45,879 nucleotides of DNA from Thermosynechococcus sp. M46_R2017_013. GTDB taxonomy: Bacteria > Cyanobacteriota > Cyanobacteriia > Thermosynechococcales > Thermosynechococcaceae. The notes beneath the pieces are model-generated. The model worked only from the letters and a program-made list of their open reading frames with translations, was not told where the DNA came from and ran no database searches. Numbering within the stretch: the first letter of the stretch is position 1; each line of letters begins with the position of its first letter. The stretch covers positions 1 through 45,879 of the forward strand of contig DVDZ01000073.1 of the NCBI GenBank assembly GCA_015296025.1. The letters run 5' to 3'. Positions 29,217 through 39,066 of the stretch are shown one piece after another. Made by a program: the position numbers and the translations under genes.

Positions 29217-30389
29217 CTAGTGTTCAGTGTCCAGAGATTCCAAGCTGGTGGTGCTCTTGAACCAACCTTTACGCCAGAAAAAGAAAAACAAACTGCCTGC
29301 GACGGTGAGCATGACTGCCCAGCAGGCCGGATAGCCCCAATACCACTCCAGTTCTGGCATATTCCAAGGGGAGGCGTCGGGATCAAAATTCATACCATAG
29401 ATACCAACAATAAACGTTAGTGGTATGAAAATCGTCGAGATAATTGTCAGAATCTTCATAATCTCGTTCATTTTGTTGCCGACAGAGGAAAGATACACAT
29501 CCATCAAACTGGCTGCCAGTTCACGGTAGGTTTCTACCATATCTAGCACTTGAATCGCATGGTCATAGCAATCCCGCAGATAGATGCGCACTTCCTCTGA
29601 AAGAAGGGGGCTAGGATCTCGAATCATGGCATTGATGGCATCCCGTTGCGGCCAAATGGCACGGCGCAGCGCCAGTAATTCCCGACGGACTTGGTGGACT
29701 TCTTCGAGAATGGCGCGACTGGGACGGGTAACAACAGCATCCTCTAACTCTTCTATGCGCTCGCCATAGTCCTCCAGCACAGGATAAAAGCCATCAATAA
29801 TGGCATCGAGGAGAGCATAGGCCAAATAATCGGGGCCGTAGCGACGAATAATGCCACGACTTGTCCGAATCCGCTGCCGCACCATGTCAAAACAGTCCCG
29901 CTCGGGTTCTTCTTGGACGGTCAGCAGAAAATGTTGCCCTAGGACGAAGCTCACTTGTTCCGTATAAAAGCCATGTTCATTTTCTTTGGGCGTGACCATG
30001 CGGGTAATCAGCACCATGTAATCGTCATGGTCTTCGACTTTGGGGCGCTGGGGAACGTTGACAATGTCTTCAAGAACAATCGGGTGTAGGTGAAAGACTT
30101 GACCCAGTCGCCGCATCACATCTTCATCGCCAATCCCTTGAACATCAATCCAACTGACGGAGGGAGTGCTGAGGTAGGCGCCACATTCTTCAGGAGTTTC
30201 TAAAATGCGACGGCTGGCCTGATCCGGCTGATAGTCAATGAGAATGATTGTTGGTGGTGGAGCATCAGCCTCGATACTGAGGGTACCAGGCATAGCGCCG
30301 GGTTCGTCAAAAAAGTAATCTTCGAGATAGTTATCTTCTTCCTCGGCAGGGGGGGCACTACGGAAAAAGTGAAAGGGTTTTCTGGCCAT
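29217..30389 (-). CDS. corA: CorA-type magnesium/cobalt transporter
   Basis: C-terminal STIFIPLTFIVGIYGMNFDPDASPWNMPEL GMN motif with two TM helices; start at M 30389. Confidence 0.95.
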   Translation of the reverse strand: MARKPFHFFRSAPPAEEEDNYLEDYFFDEPGAMPGTLSIEADAPPPTIILIDYQPDQASRRILETPEECGAYLSTPSVSWIDVQGIGDEDVMRRLGQVFHLHPIVLEDIVNVPQRPKVEDHDDYMVLITRMVTPKENEHGFYTEQVSFVLGQHFLLTVQEEPERDCFDMVRQRIRTSRGIIRRYGPDYLAYALLDAIIDGFYPVLEDYGERIEELEDAVVTRPSRAILEEVHQVRRELLALRRAIWPQRDAINAMIRDPSPLLSEEVRIYLRDCYDHAIQVLDMVETYRELAASLMDVYLSSVGNKMNEIMKILTIISTIFIPLTFIVGIYGMNFDPDASPWNMPELEWYWGYPACWAVMLTVAGSLFFFFWRKGWFKSTTSLESLDTEH

Positions 30390-30513
30390 ACAGGGGGAAT
30401 AGACAGAGTACAGATTAGCTACTAGGAGCCTAGGACAGAATGAGCCGCAATGCTCCAAACCCCTCTGAAAAGTTAAGATTGTCAAGTGTAGTGGCATTCG
30501 CGGTGGGATTGGT

Positions 30514-31422
30514 GTGGTGAATCCTCAAGTCTCAACAACCTCAGTGCCCACTTGGGTCGCAATTGCCCAACTCTTGCGCTGGCACAAACCGGCGGGGCGC
30601 TTGATTCTCCTGATTCCTGCGCTGTGGTCATTGACATTGGCCAGTGCGGGTTTGCCGTCGTTGAAATTGCTGCTGATCATTACGGTGGGGGCGATCGCCA
30701 CCAGTGCTGTAGGCTGCATTGTGAATGACTGCTGGGATCGGAATATTGACCCCTATGTGCAGCGGACGCAAAACCGTCCCCTTGCCAGCCGGCGACTCTC
30801 CCTAGGTGTGGCCTTGGGTCTAATGATAATTGCCCTACTGTGTGCTTGGGGATTGACCTTTTACCTCACTCCCTTGGGATATTGGCTAGCGGTGGCTGCT
30901 GTACCGGTGATTCTCCTCTATCCTTTGGCGAAGCGGGTCTTTCCTATTCCGCAGCTCGTGTTGGCAATAGCTTGGGGGTTTGCTGTGCTGATTCCTTGGG
31001 CAGCGGTACAGGGGCGCTTAACCTTGACTACCGCGTGGTTATGGGCGGCAGTGGTGATGTGGACACTGGCTTTTGATACGGTGTATGCCATGCCCGATCG
31101 CCCCGATGATCGCCGACTAGGGGTAAATTCTAGTGCCTTATTTTTCGGTGCCTATGCGCCCTTGGCGATCGCCCTATTTTATTTGCTGACGGTGGTGTTT
31201 CTAATCATTGTTGGCTTCAGTACGGGACTCACTTGGCGATTTTGGCTGGCTTTGGCGGTAACCACTTACTTTTGGCTGCGCCAATCTCTGCAAATCTATA
31301 CCCACGAACGCCGTCATACCCAAACAACTACACTCCCCACTCAGACCTATGGTCGTTACTTCAATGAGAATGTCTGGTTGGGCTTTTTGCTCTGGGTGGG
31401 GATGTGGTGCCCTAAGCCTTAG
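30514..31422 (+). CDS. 4-hydroxybenzoate polyprenyltransferase (UbiA family, plastoquinone pathway)
   Basis: [52 protein letters not shown] start. Confidence 0.9.
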   Translation: MVNPQVSTTSVPTWVAIAQLLRWHKPAGRLILLIPALWSLTLASAGLPSLKLLLIITVGAIATSAVGCIVNDCWDRNIDPYVQRTQNRPLASRRLSLGVALGLMIIALLCAWGLTFYLTPLGYWLAVAAVPVILLYPLAKRVFPIPQLVLAIAWGFAVLIPWAAVQGRLTLTTAWLWAAVVMWTLAFDTVYAMPDRPDDRRLGVNSSALFFGAYAPLAIALFYLLTVVFLIIVGFSTGLTWRFWLALAVTTYFWLRQSLQIYTHERRHTQTTTLPTQTYGRYFNENVWLGFLLWVGMWCPKP

Positions 31423-32146
31423 TCAAGAGCTTGGGGGAAACCTGCCACGGCACAATTGCTAAAATATCCACTTGGGCACAGTATTTGAGATCGGCTTCAT
31501 TGCCGAGGTGGAGAAGGCGCTGCCCGTGGCTAGAATGGTGAAAGAGGGTCAATAGATCATCTTGATAGTAGCGGTACAGAGCAGTGGCGGCAATTGTTTC
31601 GTCATTGCCAGCAAGGGTTTCGAGGGGGGCATCCTGCTGACCCCAGAGGTAATGGATGAGTGCCCCAGCACAGACGGTATCTTCGAGGGAATAATTGCCT
31701 TCCCAGCCCGAACCAACAATCCAGACGGTTGCCGGTTGGTGTTTTTGGACAAACTCAGCAACGGCAGCCCGATTCACTAGGGCGGCGGCGAGAACGAGGG
31801 GACTGGTTTGAATACGCTCCAGAGAACGGGTGCCATTTGTTGTACTCATAAATAGGCGACACCCTTTGACGCGCTCGGGTACACACTCAGCGGGGGAGTT
31901 GCCCATGTCAAAACCGGCAACTTTTTTCCCTCCCCGCTCACCAACGCGAATTCGTTTGGCTGCCGGCCACTGCTGACTGACTTGTTCTAATTCTGCCAGA
32001 TCACTAAAGACTTGAACTGCTTCCGCACCCGCCGCAAGAGCCGTGGCGATCGTCGTGGTTGCTCGCAGAACATCAACAGCAATAGCGCAGTCGGGCTGCC
32101 AGTCGGCTGGTACGCGCTCTGGTGTGTGGTAAGTATAGATTTTCAT
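31412..32146 (-). CDS. comB: 2-phosphosulfolactate phosphatase family protein
   Basis: [58 protein letters not shown]. Confidence 0.9.
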   Translation of the reverse strand: MKIYTYHTPERVPADWQPDCAIAVDVLRATTTIATALAAGAEAVQVFSDLAELEQVSQQWPAAKRIRVGERGGKKVAGFDMGNSPAECVPERVKGCRLFMSTTNGTRSLERIQTSPLVLAAALVNRAAVAEFVQKHQPATVWIVGSGWEGNYSLEDTVCAGALIHYLWGQQDAPLETLAGNDETIAATALYRYYQDDLLTLFHHSSHGQRLLHLGNEADLKYCAQVDILAIVPWQVSPKLLTKA

Positions 32147-32165
32147 ACATGGAAGAAGAGCTTGG

Positions 32166-32852
32166 CTACGATGATCCTTGATACATAAAGTATGTCACCA
32201 TTGGGATCACTGTAGCGGCGATTAACAGGGCAACGACGATAATTGTGGCGGAGCGATCGTCGGTTTCCTCTTTGCTTTTGTAGGTTTTCTCGACAATGGT
32301 TTCTCGCACCACCGGTGGCCCCGGATCGGGTTCGCCTTTGAGGACTTTAGTAAGGCGATTGACGGTGTCAAGCACCGATTGATTGTAGTTGCCGTCCCGC
32401 AGGGGCACCCGCATCGTTTCTTGGACAATACTTTCAGCCGTGTCAGGATTTAAGCGTTCAGCCACAGCCTCTCCATAATGAATTGCTGTGCCATTGGTAA
32501 CAGTATCGAGGGCAATGATCACCTGATTGGCTTGAGATTCAGGATCGGGAAACCACTGGCTAAAGAGGTCATCCACAAAACTCTGGGGGGTTTCGCCATA
32601 GTCAAGGCGGTGCAGTGTAACAATATGAACATTGATGCCCGTTGCCTCGGAGAGGTCTTGGAGCGATCGCCCGACACTGCCTTCGGTGACTGCACTGAGA
32701 ACATTGCCTTCATCAATGACACTGGCCGCTGCTCCTGAAAAGGGAATCTCGGTCGCGCTGGTTGCCCAAACGGGGGTGACCCACAACATACTGGCGAGTA
32801 GTGCCAGCAAAAGATAGCGAATGCTGTTTTTCCAAGCCACTTGCCGATGCAT
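32166..32852 (-). CDS. psb32: TPM-domain photosystem II repair protein Psb32
   Basis: Signal peptide, [58 protein letters not shown]-terminal TM anchor. Confidence 0.82.
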   Translation of the reverse strand: MHRQVAWKNSIRYLLLALLASMLWVTPVWATSATEIPFSGAAASVIDEGNVLSAVTEGSVGRSLQDLSEATGINVHIVTLHRLDYGETPQSFVDDLFSQWFPDPESQANQVIIALDTVTNGTAIHYGEAVAERLNPDTAESIVQETMRVPLRDGNYNQSVLDTVNRLTKVLKGEPDPGPPVVRETIVEKTYKSKEETDDRSATIIVVALLIAATVIPMVTYFMYQGSS

Positions 32853-32928
32853 CTGTGCTTAGTCCTGTATGTTTCTCTGCAATTTTCTCAGATGTTGATC
32901 GCAAAAATAAATTTTCTTTTCATAAATC

Positions 32929-34608
32929 TTAATTTTCCACTGCTGACCATGAATAGATGAGATGAGGCTGCCACTCACTGGGGGACTGTTGGGTGTAGGC
33001 TTGGCGATCAAGATCCATAGGTAGGTTGAGCATCGGATCACTCCCTGTGGCCACGAGAAATTCAAATCCCTTCAGCATTGGCCATTGGCAAAATTGCCGC
33101 AGCAGGGTTTGCACTGCAAGGACATAGGGGTGTTCCGGCTGCTGATACCACTGGCGATCGGCCACATGGGGTTGGTCAAAGCCAAAATGAACGATGAGGT
33201 CAGGATGCCCAAAGATTGCCTGAGCAACGGGTCGAGCTTCTTCACGTGCTAACAAATGGACACCTGCAGCCAAATGACGCAGTTTTTCCAACCGTTCATA
33301 GCGATCGCCCGGATTGAGTTGCGACTCTTGCCAGCGAAAGGCCACGGTAATTAGGTAAGTTTGCAGCAGCAGATGCCCTAGTTTTTCCGCCTTGGTGGTC
33401 AAGTAGGGGGTATTGTAGGGCGTCGCTTCAATCAACAACGGCACCCGATCCACCACTTCGAGGCCATAGCCCTTGAGGCCAGCAATTTTGCGGGGGTTAT
33501 TGGTAATCAGGCGAATCTGCTTCACCCCCAAGTCATTGAGGATCTGTGCGCCGACGCCATAGTTGCGCAAGTCCGCTGGAAAGCCGAGGTGCTCATTGGC
33601 CTCCACGGTGTCCATCCCCAAATCTTGCAGCGAGTAGGCACGCAGTTTGTTCACTAGCCCAATGCCTCGACCCTCTTGGCGGAGGTAAACCACCACACCG
33701 CGTCCTGCCGCGTTAATCATTTTCAGAGCTGCTTGTAGTTGCATCCGACAGTCGCAGCGCAGTGAGCCAAGGGCATCACCTGTCAAGCATTCGGAGTGCA
33801 CCCGCACCAGCACGGGTTGCTCGCTAAATGTGGCGGGATCCCCTTTGACAATGGCGACGTGCTCCGATTGATCGAGGGAATTGCGATAGCCATAGATTTG
33901 GAATTCACCGAACTCCGTCGGCAGCTTGGCCACAGCCTCGCGACGGACAAAACGCTCATGCTGGAGACGATAGCTAATCAAATCAGCAATGCTAATGATT
34001 TTGAGCCGGTGGGTACGGGCATATTCCAAGAGTTGGGGCAGCCGTGACATGGTGCCGTCGGGGTTTTGAATTTCACAAATGACACCCGCTGGGTAGAGTC
34101 CCGCCAACCGCGTGAGATCGACGGCTGCCTCTGTGTGGCCAGCACGCTTGAGAACGCCGCCGGGGCGCGATCGCAGGGGAAAGACATGACCGGGGCGACG
34201 CAAATCTTGAGGCTGGGTGTTGGGGTCAATGAGCGCCTGAATGGTGCGGGCACGGTCTTCGGCGGAAATGCCAGTGGTAACCCCCCAACGGGAACCGGCA
34301 TCAACACTCACCGTAAAGGCAGTTTGATTGCTATCGGTATTTGTTGTCACCATTAAGGGCAGATCTAATTCATCGAGGCGATCGCCCTCCATGGCAAGGC
34401 AAATCAGTCCCCGTGCATGAACCGCCATAAAGTTAATCATTGCGGGGGTCACCCGCTCAGCGGCACCAATGAGATCCCCTTCATTTTCGCGATTCTCATC
34501 ATCCACCACCACAATGACTTCGCCCCGCCGCAGGGCATCCAACGCAGATTCAATCGAGTCAAACACAGACACGTCCGCCAAGGCAGTTACTTCCAGAATT
34601 TGCCACAT
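32929..34608 (-). CDS. ribBA: bifunctional 3,4-dihydroxy-2-butanone-4-phosphate synthase / GTP cyclohydrolase II
   Basis: [18 protein letters not shown] (RibB) and [22 protein letters not shown] / [20 protein letters not shown] (RibA); start at M 34608. Confidence 0.96.
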   Translation of the reverse strand: MWQILEVTALADVSVFDSIESALDALRRGEVIVVVDDENRENEGDLIGAAERVTPAMINFMAVHARGLICLAMEGDRLDELDLPLMVTTNTDSNQTAFTVSVDAGSRWGVTTGISAEDRARTIQALIDPNTQPQDLRRPGHVFPLRSRPGGVLKRAGHTEAAVDLTRLAGLYPAGVICEIQNPDGTMSRLPQLLEYARTHRLKIISIADLISYRLQHERFVRREAVAKLPTEFGEFQIYGYRNSLDQSEHVAIVKGDPATFSEQPVLVRVHSECLTGDALGSLRCDCRMQLQAALKMINAAGRGVVVYLRQEGRGIGLVNKLRAYSLQDLGMDTVEANEHLGFPADLRNYGVGAQILNDLGVKQIRLITNNPRKIAGLKGYGLEVVDRVPLLIEATPYNTPYLTTKAEKLGHLLLQTYLITVAFRWQESQLNPGDRYERLEKLRHLAAGVHLLAREEARPVAQAIFGHPDLIVHFGFDQPHVADRQWYQQPEHPYVLAVQTLLRQFCQWPMLKGFEFLVATGSDPMLNLPMDLDRQAYTQQSPSEWQPHLIYSWSAVEN

Positions 34609-34693
34609 CCTCCTGACGCTCACCCTATCGGGTACAGCGCGGGGCTTATCACTTCCCCAACTTCTCAAAAGTTAAGGGGTCTTATTACTAAGT

Positions 34694-34716
34694 TACAGCC
34701 TTTTTCACGAGGATTG
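34694..34716 (-). repeat. dispersed 23-nt repeat copy B
   Basis: Minus strand CAATCCTCGTGAAAAAGGCTGTA. Confidence 0.6.
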
Positions 34717-34767
34717 GGTGCTTGCAACACTGGTAGGCAGAATTGAGCCAATTTTTCAAGACAATAT

Positions 34768-34815
34768 TGAATAGGTCGTGTTCTCGCAGGAAACTCCACG
34801 TACGGCTCTGTGCCT
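34768..34815 (+). other. possible degenerate group II intron domain-V-like segment
   Basis: GCAG-GAAA-CTCCACGTACGGCTCT resembles the 3' half of a group II D5 (GAAA tetraloop, ACGTACGGNTC); the 5' strand pairs poorly. Confidence 0.25.
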
Positions 34816-34874
34816 TGTAAAAATGCTGAAAATCTCGTCATCATAGTGAAAGGTTTAGGCACTCAATCCACTGT

Positions 34875-35864
34875 ATGTCTCATCTATTACTCATACTGGT
34901 TATTGCTGTTAGCGCGTTAGTCCTTGTGGGGGTAGCGCTTTACCTATTGTTCCCCCGCAAGTACGAGTCTGCCCACTCTGTCGCCAAGTCCTATGACGAC
35001 TGGACTAATGACGGCATTCTTGAGTTTTACTGGGGTGAGCATATTCACCTTGGCCACTATGGTTCGCCCCCCCGTCCCAAAGACTTTCGCCAAGCGAAGG
35101 TAGATTTTGTCCATGAGATGGTGCGCTGGGCCGGCCTCGATCGCCTGCCGGCCGGCACAACCATTTTGGATGTAGGCTGTGGTATTGGCGGTAGCAGCCG
35201 CCTGCTGGCGCGTGACTATGGCTTTCATGTAACCGGGATTACAATTAGCCCCGCACAGGTGCGGCGGGCGCGGGAACTCACCCCGCCAAATCTCAATGTG
35301 CAGTTTCAGGTAGATGATGCTTTAGCTTTGTCATTTCCGGAGGCTAGTTTTGATGTAGTTTGGTCAATTGAAGCAGGCCCGCACATGCCTGATAAGCAGC
35401 AATTTGCCAAAGAGTTACTCCGTGTCCTAAAGCCAGGGGGGCTTCTTGTGGTTGCTGATTGGAACCAGCGGGACGATCGCCAGCGCCCCTTAAGTTTCTG
35501 GGAGCAACTCATCATGCGCCAACTCCTAGATCAATGGGCGCACCCTGCCTTTGCCAGTATTGAAGGCTTTACCGAAGCCCTAAAAGCAACCGGTTTAGTG
35601 GCAGGAGAGGTAATCACCGCCGACTGGACCCAAGAAACGCTCCCCTCCTGGTTAGATTCGATTTGGCAGGGAATTGTGCGACCCGAAGGGCTGATTCGCT
35701 TTGGCCTACCGGGACTAGTGAAATCCTTGCGAGAAGTGCCCACTTTTCTGCTGATGCGGATTGCCTTTGGCATGGGACTGTGCCGCTTTGGCCTATTTCG
35801 CGCTGTACGAGCGGAAATTCCCGCTGTCTCCCTGGACCCAGCTTCTCAGGTTAACTGCTCATAG
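34875..35864 (+). CDS. 2-methyl-6-phytylbenzoquinol (MPBQ/MSBQ) methyltransferase, Synechocystis sll0418-like
   Basis: SVAKSYDDWTNDGILEFYWGEHIHLGHYGSPPRPKDF...ILDVGCGIGGSSRLLARDYGFHVTGITISPAQVRRA; N-terminal TM. Confidence 0.9.
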   Translation: MSHLLLILVIAVSALVLVGVALYLLFPRKYESAHSVAKSYDDWTNDGILEFYWGEHIHLGHYGSPPRPKDFRQAKVDFVHEMVRWAGLDRLPAGTTILDVGCGIGGSSRLLARDYGFHVTGITISPAQVRRARELTPPNLNVQFQVDDALALSFPEASFDVVWSIEAGPHMPDKQQFAKELLRVLKPGGLLVVADWNQRDDRQRPLSFWEQLIMRQLLDQWAHPAFASIEGFTEALKATGLVAGEVITADWTQETLPSWLDSIWQGIVRPEGLIRFGLPGLVKSLREVPTFLLMRIAFGMGLCRFGLFRAVRAEIPAVSLDPASQVNCS

Positions 35865-36481
35865 ATAATGGGATACATCATGCCCCAGATGGCCGGCTGT
35901 ACCTCCTTGAGGGCGTGATCGCTGTCTAATTCCACCCGACTGACCCAAGGGCGGCCTTCACAGTAGCGACGGCTAGCTTCAATGGGAATGACTTTATCCT
36001 GAAGGCCATGGAAAATCAGGGTGGGCACAGGCCGCTGCAGCTGGCGATCGTCATAGGTCAGTAAATCCTTAGCAAAGTCGTAGCTCAAAGGCAGCAGCCG
36101 CTCTTCAGTGTAGTGATAGACCTCTAAAATTCCGGTTTCTTGCCAGCGGCGGTATTGATCGCCTAAGCGCGGCAGCCAATGGATAGCAAACTCAAAAGCA
36201 GGGGCAAGGAGAAAGAGTTGCACCACTTGGGGATGTTTTTCTGCTAGCCAGGCGGCAGTTAATCCGCCAAAACTCGAGCCAATTAGGGTCACGGGTTCCC
36301 CTGGGGAAAGCAGCGCCGCTACCTGGGCAATTTGGCGACTCAGCGTTAAGTGAAAAAAGTCTCCTTGATTCAGATCAGGAATGAGGAGAGACTGACCGAG
36401 TTCCTCAAAGCGATCGCGAAAATACTGAGCTTTACCCGAGCGCGGCGATGAGGCAAATCCATGGAGGTAGAGATATTGCAT
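35846..36481 (-). CDS. YqiA/YcfP-like alpha/beta-fold esterase
   Basis: YLYLHGFASSPRSGKAQYFRDRF; LIGSSFGGLTAAWLAEK; FHGLQDKVIP. Confidence 0.88.
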   Translation of the reverse strand: MQYLYLHGFASSPRSGKAQYFRDRFEELGQSLLIPDLNQGDFFHLTLSRQIAQVAALLSPGEPVTLIGSSFGGLTAAWLAEKHPQVVQLFLLAPAFEFAIHWLPRLGDQYRRWQETGILEVYHYTEERLLPLSYDFAKDLLTYDDRQLQRPVPTLIFHGLQDKVIPIEASRRYCEGRPWVSRVELDSDHALKEVQPAIWGMMYPIIYEQLT

Positions 36482-36671
36482 TGATCGGTCATCCCTTGTG
36501 AGGAGCAAACATATTTTTGTTGTACTTTGTCAATAATCTTAACAAATCTGCCCTTTAGCTAGAGGTTTTTCAAGGGTGATCATTGGCAATAATTCAGAAT
36601 CAGGATCAAATAGCCCGATAACGACGAGTCAGCATGAACGAACTGTTACAGTTTCTCACAACTCGCCGCAA

Positions 36672-36692
36672 CGTAGCAGTTTCAGTGCTACG
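36672..36692 (+). other. perfect 7-bp hairpin CGTAGCA-N7-TGCTACG upstream of psaD
   Basis: cgtagcagtttcagtgctacg. Confidence 0.6.
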
Positions 36693-36709
36693 ATGCCGTT
36701 GAATCTGGC

Positions 36710-36732
36710 TACAGCCCTTTTCGCAAGGATGG
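36710..36732 (-). repeat. dispersed 23-nt repeat copy C
   Basis: Minus strand CCATCCTTGCGAAAAGGGCTGTA. Confidence 0.6.
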
Positions 36733-36861
36733 CAAACGCTGCAAACTGCGAAGGCCTTTATGGGAGAGAATTACATCTTCTTTATGTATCCCCTATCCAA
36801 GAAAAGGGTTGTATCTAGCCGGTCTTAAGGATAAAAACGTGAGAGATTGAGGATCGAACGC

Positions 36862-37281
36862 ATGACAACACTCACTGGGCAACCCCCGCTCTATGGTGGC
36901 AGCACCGGCGGCCTCCTCAGCAAAGCGGATACCGAAGAGAAATACGCCATCACTTGGACAAGCCCCAAAGAGCAAGTTTTTGAAATGCCGACGGCTGGGG
37001 CTGCTGTGATGCGTGAAGGCGAAAATCTCGTTTACCTTGCCCGTAAGGAGCAGTGCCTTGCCCTCGCTGCCCAACAACTGCGTCCCCGCAAAATTAACGA
37101 CTACAAAATCTATCGCATTTTCCCCGATGGTGAAACGGTGTTGATCCATCCCAAGGATGGGGTTTTCCCCGAGAAAGTAAACCAAGGGCGCGAAGCCGTC
37201 AACAGTGTGCCGCGCTCCATTGGCCAAAATCCCAACCCCTCTCAACTGAAATTTACTGGCAAAAAGCCCTACGATCCATAG
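36862..37281 (+). CDS. psaD: photosystem I subunit II
   Basis: [107 protein letters not shown]. Confidence 0.98.
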   Translation: MTTLTGQPPLYGGSTGGLLSKADTEEKYAITWTSPKEQVFEMPTAGAAVMREGENLVYLARKEQCLALAAQQLRPRKINDYKIYRIFPDGETVLIHPKDGVFPEKVNQGREAVNSVPRSIGQNPNPSQLKFTGKKPYDP

Positions 37282-37307
37282 GTTGGTTCTAAACAGCTAC
37301 TTTGTAA

Positions 37308-37340
37308 CCCCCTGTGGATTAACCATAGGGGGATTTTTTT
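37308..37340 (+). terminator. Rho-independent terminator of psaD
   Basis: CCCCCTGTGG-ATTAA-CCATAGGGGG followed by ATTTTTTT. Confidence 0.92.
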
Positions 37341-37422
37341 AGCTCTGATTGAGTGGGTCTGCCAGACTACCGTATTTAACCTATGTGCCCGATGATAGGG
37401 AATACAGAATTAGGTGACACCC

Positions 37423-37731
37423 ATGAGTCGTACTCCATTGATTGAACGCCTTGCGGCTGAAATTGCTCGTGATATTTATATGGATGTTGCTAAATGGCAT
37501 CTATACCTTGGCGATGCAAAACTAGCAACCCCCCTTGCTGAGGCATTTTTGCCCCTCTTGGAACAGGGGGAGATCAATTCGGCGCAGGTCACTAGCATCT
37601 TGCAGGAGGTTTCAGTTCCCCTTGGTGGAGGTCAGCAGTTCCTTTCCCTTGATCGCCTGATTCCCAAGGCCAACCAAGCGTTGCTGGTAGAACTGCTCAA
37701 CCGTTTCCGCCAAGAGGAGCTTGAGTTCTAG
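37423..37731 (+). CDS. conserved cyanobacterial protein (DUF3181-like)
   Basis: IERLAAEIARDIYMDVAKWHLYLGDAKLATPLAEAFLPLLEQG; convergent 4-nt overlap with acsF. Confidence 0.65.
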   Translation: MSRTPLIERLAAEIARDIYMDVAKWHLYLGDAKLATPLAEAFLPLLEQGEINSAQVTSILQEVSVPLGGGQQFLSLDRLIPKANQALLVELLNRFRQEELEF

Positions 37732-38792
37732 TGCACTGTGCCCCATTCCTGTTGGGCATTGACCGGCGGCAAAAGATAAATGCGCAGAAGATGGCCCGCG
37801 ATCGCCAGTTGATGGGGCAGCTTCCGCAAGGCCTTCAGCCACTTCGGTTGATGACTGGCTTCGATGGCTTGGAGTTTTTCGTTGATCTCAACACAGCGTT
37901 GCAGACGCGGATAAAACTCAGGGTGATCAACATTGAGAACCACAGAGAATGTGCGCGCTGCTGTTTCATTGGTTTTGGCAATCACCTCGCGATCAAAGTC
38001 GGTGGCATTGAGGCCAAGGGCTTCATAAAACTTGGCGCGTTCGTGAACTGTCAGCGTATGGGTGGCAAATACGCTCAGCAGGAAGAAACGCATCCAGAGT
38101 TTTGCTCCCCAGCCTTGAATTAGCTGGGGTTGGGAGTGGATCAGCGCTTTGAAAATATCGCCGTGGCGGTTCTCATCTTGGCACCAACTTTCAAAGTAAT
38201 TAAACAGAGGATAGAAGGAATGTTCGGGGTGCTTTTCAAGGTGACGATAGATAATGATGTAACGCCAATAGCCAATTTTCTCCGATAGATAGACGGTGTA
38301 GAGCACCCAGGGCAGCGGGAAAAAGGTGTACCTGCGCGCTTTGGAGAGATAGCCCAAGTCCATGGCATGGCCAAAATCCATCATTGCCTTATTGAGAAAT
38401 CCAGCATGCCGTGCCTCATCCCGTGCCATTAGGTGAAAGATTTCCGCCAATAGGGGGTTGCGATTCTTGAGCTTGCGCGAAAGTTCCTTAAAAAGCAAAA
38501 ACCCGGAAAATTCAGAGACACAGGAGCGCTCAAGATAATCAATAAACGCTTTGCGGCTCTCGGCATCCAGTGTGTCCCAAGTGCCTTTGAAGGAGTCATC
38601 GCGGACAAAGTGATGGCGGTTATAGTCGGCTCGCATCTCCGCCAACATTGCTTCTAGTTGTTCCTGCTGGCGACTGAGATCAAGTTTTGCAGCATGTTCA
38701 AAATCTGTTGTGTAAAAACGGGGGGTTAAAAGGTTTTCACGAATGGTTTTAACAGTCTGGCCTGAATCAGGGTTGGGGGCGATCGCCACCAT
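37728..38792 (-). CDS. acsF: magnesium-protoporphyrin IX monomethyl ester (oxidative) cyclase
   Basis: NRHHFVRDDSFKGTWDTLDAESRKAFIDYLERSCVSEFSGFLLFKELSR; EIFHLMARDEARHAGFLNKAMMDF diiron motif. Confidence 0.96.
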   Translation of the reverse strand: MVAIAPNPDSGQTVKTIRENLLTPRFYTTDFEHAAKLDLSRQQEQLEAMLAEMRADYNRHHFVRDDSFKGTWDTLDAESRKAFIDYLERSCVSEFSGFLLFKELSRKLKNRNPLLAEIFHLMARDEARHAGFLNKAMMDFGHAMDLGYLSKARRYTFFPLPWVLYTVYLSEKIGYWRYIIIYRHLEKHPEHSFYPLFNYFESWCQDENRHGDIFKALIHSQPQLIQGWGAKLWMRFFLLSVFATHTLTVHERAKFYEALGLNATDFDREVIAKTNETAARTFSVVLNVDHPEFYPRLQRCVEINEKLQAIEASHQPKWLKALRKLPHQLAIAGHLLRIYLLPPVNAQQEWGTVH

Positions 38793-38840
38793 AAGCCTTT
38801 CACTCCTATAGAACTAAGCCTATGTAAGTCATACCGTTTT

Positions 38841-38868
38841 ACTATACTATATCCCTTAGAATGGTCAA
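38841..38868 (-). promoter_or_regulatory. candidate sigma70-type promoter for acsF
   Basis: Minus strand TTGACC - 16 nt - TATAGT, about 50 nt upstream of the acsF ATG. Confidence 0.55.
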
Positions 38869-38881
38869 GAATTGTCTTGAC
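38864..38881. promoter_or_regulatory. perfect operator-like palindrome GTCAAGA-ATTG-TCTTGAC
   Basis: 7-bp perfect inverted repeat with 4-nt spacer overlapping the candidate acsF -35 box, in the acsF/ho1 divergent intergenic region. Confidence 0.6.
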
Positions 38882-38927
38882 GATTTTGCAAAAGTAAGCA
38901 TCTTTGTAATGTTTTTTGAAGTTTCAC

Positions 38928-38956
38928 TTGACAGCGATATGGTCAAAAAGTAATAC
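38928..38956 (+). promoter_or_regulatory. candidate promoter for ho1-hemN
   Basis: TTGACA - 17 nt - TAATAC (weak -10); overlaps a second TTGAC-N9-GTCAA inverted repeat. Confidence 0.4.
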
Positions 38957-39066
38957 TCACCTGTAGTTTGCCGTTCTGCTATTATTCAGCCCACGGCCAT
39001 TCTGCGTTGGCAGGATGAATTTTGCCTCAAAAAAAATGTTAAAAACAAATTTCAGGAGTCACAGGT

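Noticed and set aside
34609-34874. Possible FMN riboswitch upstream of ribBA
   Set aside because: No RFN-element conserved segments recognised in the leader.
29095-36732. CRISPR array
   Set aside because: The three repeat copies are kilobases apart and degenerate, with no spacers or cas genes.
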